A stretch of 64,000 nt of DNA, from contig CAWCVZ010000004.1 of assembly GCA_963798865.1 (NCBI GenBank), positions 1 through 64,000 on the forward strand, read 5' to 3'. The stretch comes from RBG-16-34-14 sp963798865 (GTDB taxonomy: Bacteria > Bacteroidota > Ignavibacteria > Ignavibacteriales > Ignavibacteriaceae). The notes beneath the pieces are model-generated. The model had not been told where the DNA came from. It was given only the letters and a program-made list of their open reading frames with translations, and made no database searches. Below are positions 61,153 to 64,000 of this stretch, piece after piece (position 1 is the first letter of the stretch; each line of letters begins with the position of its first letter). The position numbers and the translations under genes are program-made.

Positions 61153-61647
61153 TTAATCGTAACCACCATTTCTTGGCGGTAGAACTTTATATTCTGGCTT
61201 TGATTCTATGATTTGTCTTATATAGTTAGATAATTTTTCTATTGATTTATAATTTTCCGTTTGATATTCTGGTGTTATATATTTCCAGGTAATTTCTTTC
61301 TCCTGATCATTTATTTTTATTCTTAAATATTGTTGAAAGTTAGGACTTATTTCTACTGGACTATTATCTATGATTGTATCTGGTAATGAATAAAAGTTTG
61401 TTTCGTTAATTTTATTTTCGATTTTTTGTTGTTCTTCTTCTGTTAACCAAAACTTCACTTTTTTCAAACCATCTAAAACTAAATCCTTAATTAAATAATT
61501 ATCATAGGTATTCAGTTCATCTTTATAGTTGTATTTAAATAATATTTTAACAAACTGTTCATTTGGCTCTACACTGTTTTCATTGCACGAAATAAAAATT
61601 AAAGAAATCAATAATGTTAATGTGATTTTTAAATATTTCATAAACAC
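61153..61647 (-). CDS. Cassette-encoded lipoprotein of unknown function
   Basis: 164 residues. The signal peptide ends in lipobox LIFISC, so it is probably lipid-anchored. The mature part is acidic and Lys-rich with a LTEEEQQKIENKINETNFYSLPDT stretch. No family recognised. The stop is five bases from site c. Confidence 0.65.
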   Translation of the reverse strand: MFMKYLKITLTLLISLIFISCNENSVEPNEQFVKILFKYNYKDELNTYDNYLIKDLVLDGLKKVKFWLTEEEQQKIENKINETNFYSLPDTIIDNSPVEISPNFQQYLRIKINDQEKEITWKYITPEYQTENYKSIEKLSNYIRQIIESKPEYKVLPPRNGGYD

Positions 61648-61672
61648 CTCAAAAAAAATATTATTTTTGCAA

Positions 61673-61901
61673 ATATAACGGCGTTGTGCCTAAGCCGCTG
61701 CCCATAACAGCAATGCTTAACTTTTACACAATGCCGATGATTAAGCCGAAGGTGCGTAACTTTCAATTTCTTCACGCACCGAAGGCAAGTTAATTATTTA
61801 TTTGAACTACCTTGAACAAGAAACTTAGACGAAGCAAACCAAGCCGAGAATCTGGAAAAACTGGTGGATGCGAAGCAGTCGGCTTGAGGCACTTGTTATA
61901 C
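61673..61901 (-). repeat. attC-like site b
   Basis: Left box ATATAAC (61673-61679) and TTGTGCCTAAGCCGCTGCCC; right end GTCGGCTTGAGGCACTT then GTTATAC (61895-61901). Inner arms pair with one extra G, as in classical attC. Internal hairpin 61751-61757 with 61774-61780. Confidence 0.9.
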
Positions 61902-61907
61902 CTATTT

Positions 61908-62186
61908 TTATGAATGAGCCTTTTGTAATAACTCTGAAACATATTCTGAACGGGAAGATGAATCTAATTTTTTGTTATTCTTCTTACACCAGTTTTTAAA
62001 ATTAGTTGGAGAAATATTAACTTTTTTAACAGTGAATCCTTGATCTTCAAGTTTAGATTTAGATAAAGAAGCTTCGACTAACCAATCATCATAGTTATCT
62101 TCTATTTGATCTTCAGAAATATTTTTCCATTCCTCCCAATCATTTTCATTAAACCAGGCAATTCCAATTATTGATTCTTTATCCAT
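61908..62186 (-). CDS. Small acidic cassette protein of unknown function
   Basis: 92 residues, acidic, no signal peptide. Starts MDKESIIGIAWFNENDWEEWK and has a Lys-rich C-terminal half. No family recognised. The unit is a typical small single-gene cassette between sites b and a. Confidence 0.6.
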   Translation of the reverse strand: MDKESIIGIAWFNENDWEEWKNISEDQIEDNYDDWLVEASLSKSKLEDQGFTVKKVNISPTNFKNWCKKNNKKLDSSSRSEYVSELLQKAHS

Positions 62187-62218
62187 TTTATCATCTCATA
62201 TTTTATGAAACTTAATAG

Positions 62219-62462
62219 GTATAACGACGTTGTGCCTAAGCCGCTGCCCAGAATAAGACTGCCAAAAGAAACCACAACTGCCAAAGATTAAGCAAACTGT
62301 TTTAAATTTCCTCGTACAAACAGTTTGCAAGTTTATTAAATTAGTAATGACTACCTTGAACAAGTTAGCCGAAACAGCCTGCCCCTATGGGGGAACGGCT
62401 AACTTTAAAATCCCAAAATTGCCGGGAGCGAAATCACTGTCGCCTTGAGCCACTTGTTATAC
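62219..62462 (-). repeat. attC-like site a
   Basis: Left box GTATAAC (62219-62225) and right box GTTATAC (62456-62462) are perfect complements. Inner arms TGTGCCTAAGCCGC and GTCGCCTTGAGCCACTT pair with one extra G. Internal hairpin 62292-62302 with 62318-62328 is perfect. Confidence 0.92.
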
Positions 62463-62465
62463 TGG

Positions 62466-63257
62466 TTACTTACTATGGACTAATAAATTTCTAAATTCTT
62501 TTAGTGTTAATATTCTTATCATTTCAAATTTAGAAATGTCTTCTTGCAATTTAATCGGCGAAGGAACAACTATAACTGCATTATTAACATTTTCAAATTT
62601 AGCCATCTCATTCAGATTAAAAACAATATCTTGAATCATTTTGATAGGCATTGGGCGCAACCAATTCTTAACTTCAACTATAAACCTATTATCATACTTT
62701 TCAATGAGGAAGTCATAGTATATATCGTGACTTTTTACAATTCTGTAACCAGATTTATATATGATATTTTCAACTTCTTTTTCGAACTCTACATATTTAT
62801 GAATAGATGATTGTTTACTGCTTTCGGTTGAAGATTCTTTATACTTTCTAAAAAAATATATTAAAAGTGTCGCAGCAAAACTGGCTCCTAAAGTTCCTAA
62901 AATAAGAGCAATAAGTTCATTGGTTGATTCATTAGTTTTAATTTTTTGTAGTTCTGGAAATAAAGGAATAACAGTTCCAATTACAGAAGCTATTAAAGCG
63001 AGAAGAACAGGCAATAATGTTTTTGTTATGAATCTTTGACGAGTAGATGGTAATGATTCAATTTCAGATTCTTTAATAGGTAAGCTTTCTAAATGTATAA
63101 TTGTCCCATTTATTCTTTGTAATATTTGTTCTCTTTGTTCTTGTGTTATAAAATCTGTTTCAACAATTCTTGTGTAAATTGTGTTCATTATTTGAGATTC
63201 AGATAATAAATCAATTGGCATCAAGACTTTATAATACACGTGTCCTTGCTCTCTCAA
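62466..63257 (-). CDS. Membrane-anchored PD-(D/E)XK nuclease-like protein (cassette)
   Basis: Up to 263 residues. Two hydrophobic helices (LLPVLLALIASVIGTVIPLF and LIALILGTLGASFAATLLIYFF) are followed by a domain like restriction endonucleases of the Mrr type. FEKEVENIIYKSGY leads to the candidate active-site residues D in YYDFLIEKY and E-x-K in FIVEVKNWL. Starts are uncertain: TTG 63257, GTG 63239 or ATG 63221. Such membrane nuclease-like proteins are candidates for phage defence; that role is inferred, not shown. Confidence 0.68.
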   Translation of the reverse strand: MREQGHVYYKVLMPIDLLSESQIMNTIYTRIVETDFITQEQREQILQRINGTIIHLESLPIKESEIESLPSTRQRFITKTLLPVLLALIASVIGTVIPLFPELQKIKTNESTNELIALILGTLGASFAATLLIYFFRKYKESSTESSKQSSIHKYVEFEKEVENIIYKSGYRIVKSHDIYYDFLIEKYDNRFIVEVKNWLRPMPIKMIQDIVFNLNEMAKFENVNNAVIVVPSPIKLQEDISKFEMIRILTLKEFRNLLVHSK

Positions 63258-63502
63258 TGATTAATGCTCTTGAATATCTCCACTATTTTTAGGAGTAAAT
63301 TCTTCCGTTAAAACGATTCTTTCTAACTAGAAATGTTGTTCAATGTTTATGCTGATTAGCGAGTCTTGATTCTTTCTTTTATTAGTGCACCTATTAGTTT
63401 GGCGATTTAAGTTATTTTTCGAGAGAAGATGTATAACTGATATGAATAACACTAAAAAATGGTTTAGTAAGATGGATAATGTTTGCCATTTCTTACCATT
63501 GT
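63258..63502. other. Non-coding stretch upstream of the nuclease-like gene
   Basis: About 245 AT-rich bases up to site k, possibly the cassette leader and promoter. Overlapping short frames on both strands are not convincing. Confidence 0.4.
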
Positions 63503-63731
63503 ATAGGCGGGGCTTTGCTTGCTCTCGCCGCAGCCCGGAAACAAGAATGTCGCTTAAAAAACAATGCCTAAGATTTAGCAAACCGTGTGTAATTTTTCTC
63601 GTACACACGGTTTGCAAGTTTATTAATTAGAACGAGTACCTTGAACAAGTTAGCCGAAACGGAACGACCAACATTAAAATTTATAAAATGCCGAATGCGA
63701 AAATGCTGACGGCTTGAGCAGCTTGTTATAT
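63503..63731 (-). repeat. attC-like site k
   Basis: Right box GTTATAT (63725-63731) after GACGGCTTGAGCAGCTT. The left end (from GTATAGGCGGGGCTTTGC) is degenerate. Internal 14-bp perfect hairpin 63578-63591 with 63602-63615. The central GCCGAAACGGAACGACC is uninterrupted. Confidence 0.8.
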
Positions 63732-63810
63732 AGCGACTACTATTATCTTAAATTCACTCCAAGTTTTAGTTAACCGAATAAGTTCCCTTGAACAGACGTT
63801 GTATTTTTAA

Positions 63811-64000
63811 TTAAGTTTTTTTTTGCATTATTTTCGTTACCATTTCGTAAATATTGTCTTGTTTTATGATAGTAATGTCTTTCTGTTCTTTGATAAGGTC
63901 TCTGTTCAAGTCAAACATTGGATTGTTTTCATCAAGATCGTTCGTCATACATTACTGCTCGAGGAATATTATATTCTTTTGCAAAGCCCATCGCTAAACG
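63811..64000 (-). pseudogene. Partial cassette gene at the window edge (frame disrupted)
   Basis: On the minus strand three frame segments read LAMGFAKEYNIPRS, then TNDLDENNPMFDLN, then DLIKEQKDITIIKQDNIYEMVTKIMQKKT with a stop at 63811. They would join into one protein end with small indels near 63950 and 63900 (a TC repeat). The pattern (hydrophobic GFAKE, then TNDL, then PMFDL) recalls nucleotide-binding or TIR-like proteins, but this is weak. The start is outside the window. Confidence 0.45.

Larger units (their letters stand above)
51825..64000 (-). mobile_element. Integron gene-cassette array (continues past the window)
   Basis: Eleven attC-like sites (called j to k below) separate ten short, unrelated gene units plus a partial one. 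Nearly all genes are on the minus strand and each ends at or within a few bases of the right-hand box of an attC site, as expected for cassettes. On the minus strand the extra unpaired C is in the half nearest the gene stop, as in classical attC sites. No intI gene is present; polarity places the integron platform to the right, or the array lacks an integrase. Confidence 0.85.

Overview
The window looks like chromosomal DNA of an Ignavibacteria-like member of the Bacteroidota/Chlorobi group. It is AT-rich. It encodes the type IX secretion translocon SprA and its regulator PorX, and three large exported proteins end in the Ignavibacteria-style type A sorting domain (NYPNPFNPST ... GxYFYRL). It also carries the squalene set hpnC-hpnD-hpnE. 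No rRNA, CRISPR array or prophage was seen; one tRNA (Leu, CAG) is present.

Layout. 0-1.3 kb: a two-component pair (5'-partial LytS-type kinase and a LuxR-type regulator). 1.4-9.7 kb: two giant T9SS cargo proteins (PKD and LRR-like/LamG) and an orphan sorting-domain fragment. 9.8-12.9 kb: a sigma-like gene with two small neighbours, a five-unit 11-bp direct repeat, and a small conserved protein bracketed by dispersed palindromic repeats. 12.9-23.6 kb: housekeeping genes (glgC, M1 peptidase, lpxH-like, PBP1A, tRNA-Leu, hpnCDE, M28 peptidase). 24.0-36.2 kb: sprA and porX, then tsaE, tsaB, a DUF1573 gene, accD and panC, most of them overlapping or abutting. 36.2-42.4 kb: convergent coaX/birA, then hsp20-dnaK-hsp20 and a TPR lipoprotein. 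42.7-51.7 kb: TonB receptor, small secreted proteins, a T9SS-sorted esterase and an ECF sigma factor.

51.8-64.0 kb is the most unusual part. It is an integron gene-cassette array read on the minus strand. Unrelated single genes (SnoaL-like, DinB-like, serine hydrolase, esterase, a toxin-antitoxin pair, aldo/keto reductase, membrane protein, lipoprotein, a 92-residue orphan, a membrane-anchored PD-(D/E)XK nuclease-like protein) are separated by eleven related attC-like sites of about 145-250 nt. The sites have complementary outer boxes matching RYYYAAC/GTTRRRY. Several also have an internal hairpin whose two arms change together from copy to copy. An IS110-family element of the IS1111 type sits inside one attC and has a candidate bridge-RNA region downstream of its transposase. 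No integron integrase lies in the window; by cassette polarity it would be beyond the right end, or the array is a CALIN (a cluster of attC sites lacking an integrase).

How the genes work together: SprA and PorX form the export and control core for the large sorted proteins and the esterase; hpnCDE makes squalene; accD, birA, coaX and panC serve biotin, CoA and fatty-acid metabolism. About 17 single-base frame breaks, several in normally essential genes (PBP1A, sprA, coaX) and many in homopolymers, suggest residual sequencing errors rather than wholesale gene decay. Broken genes are therefore annotated as one feature with the break noted.
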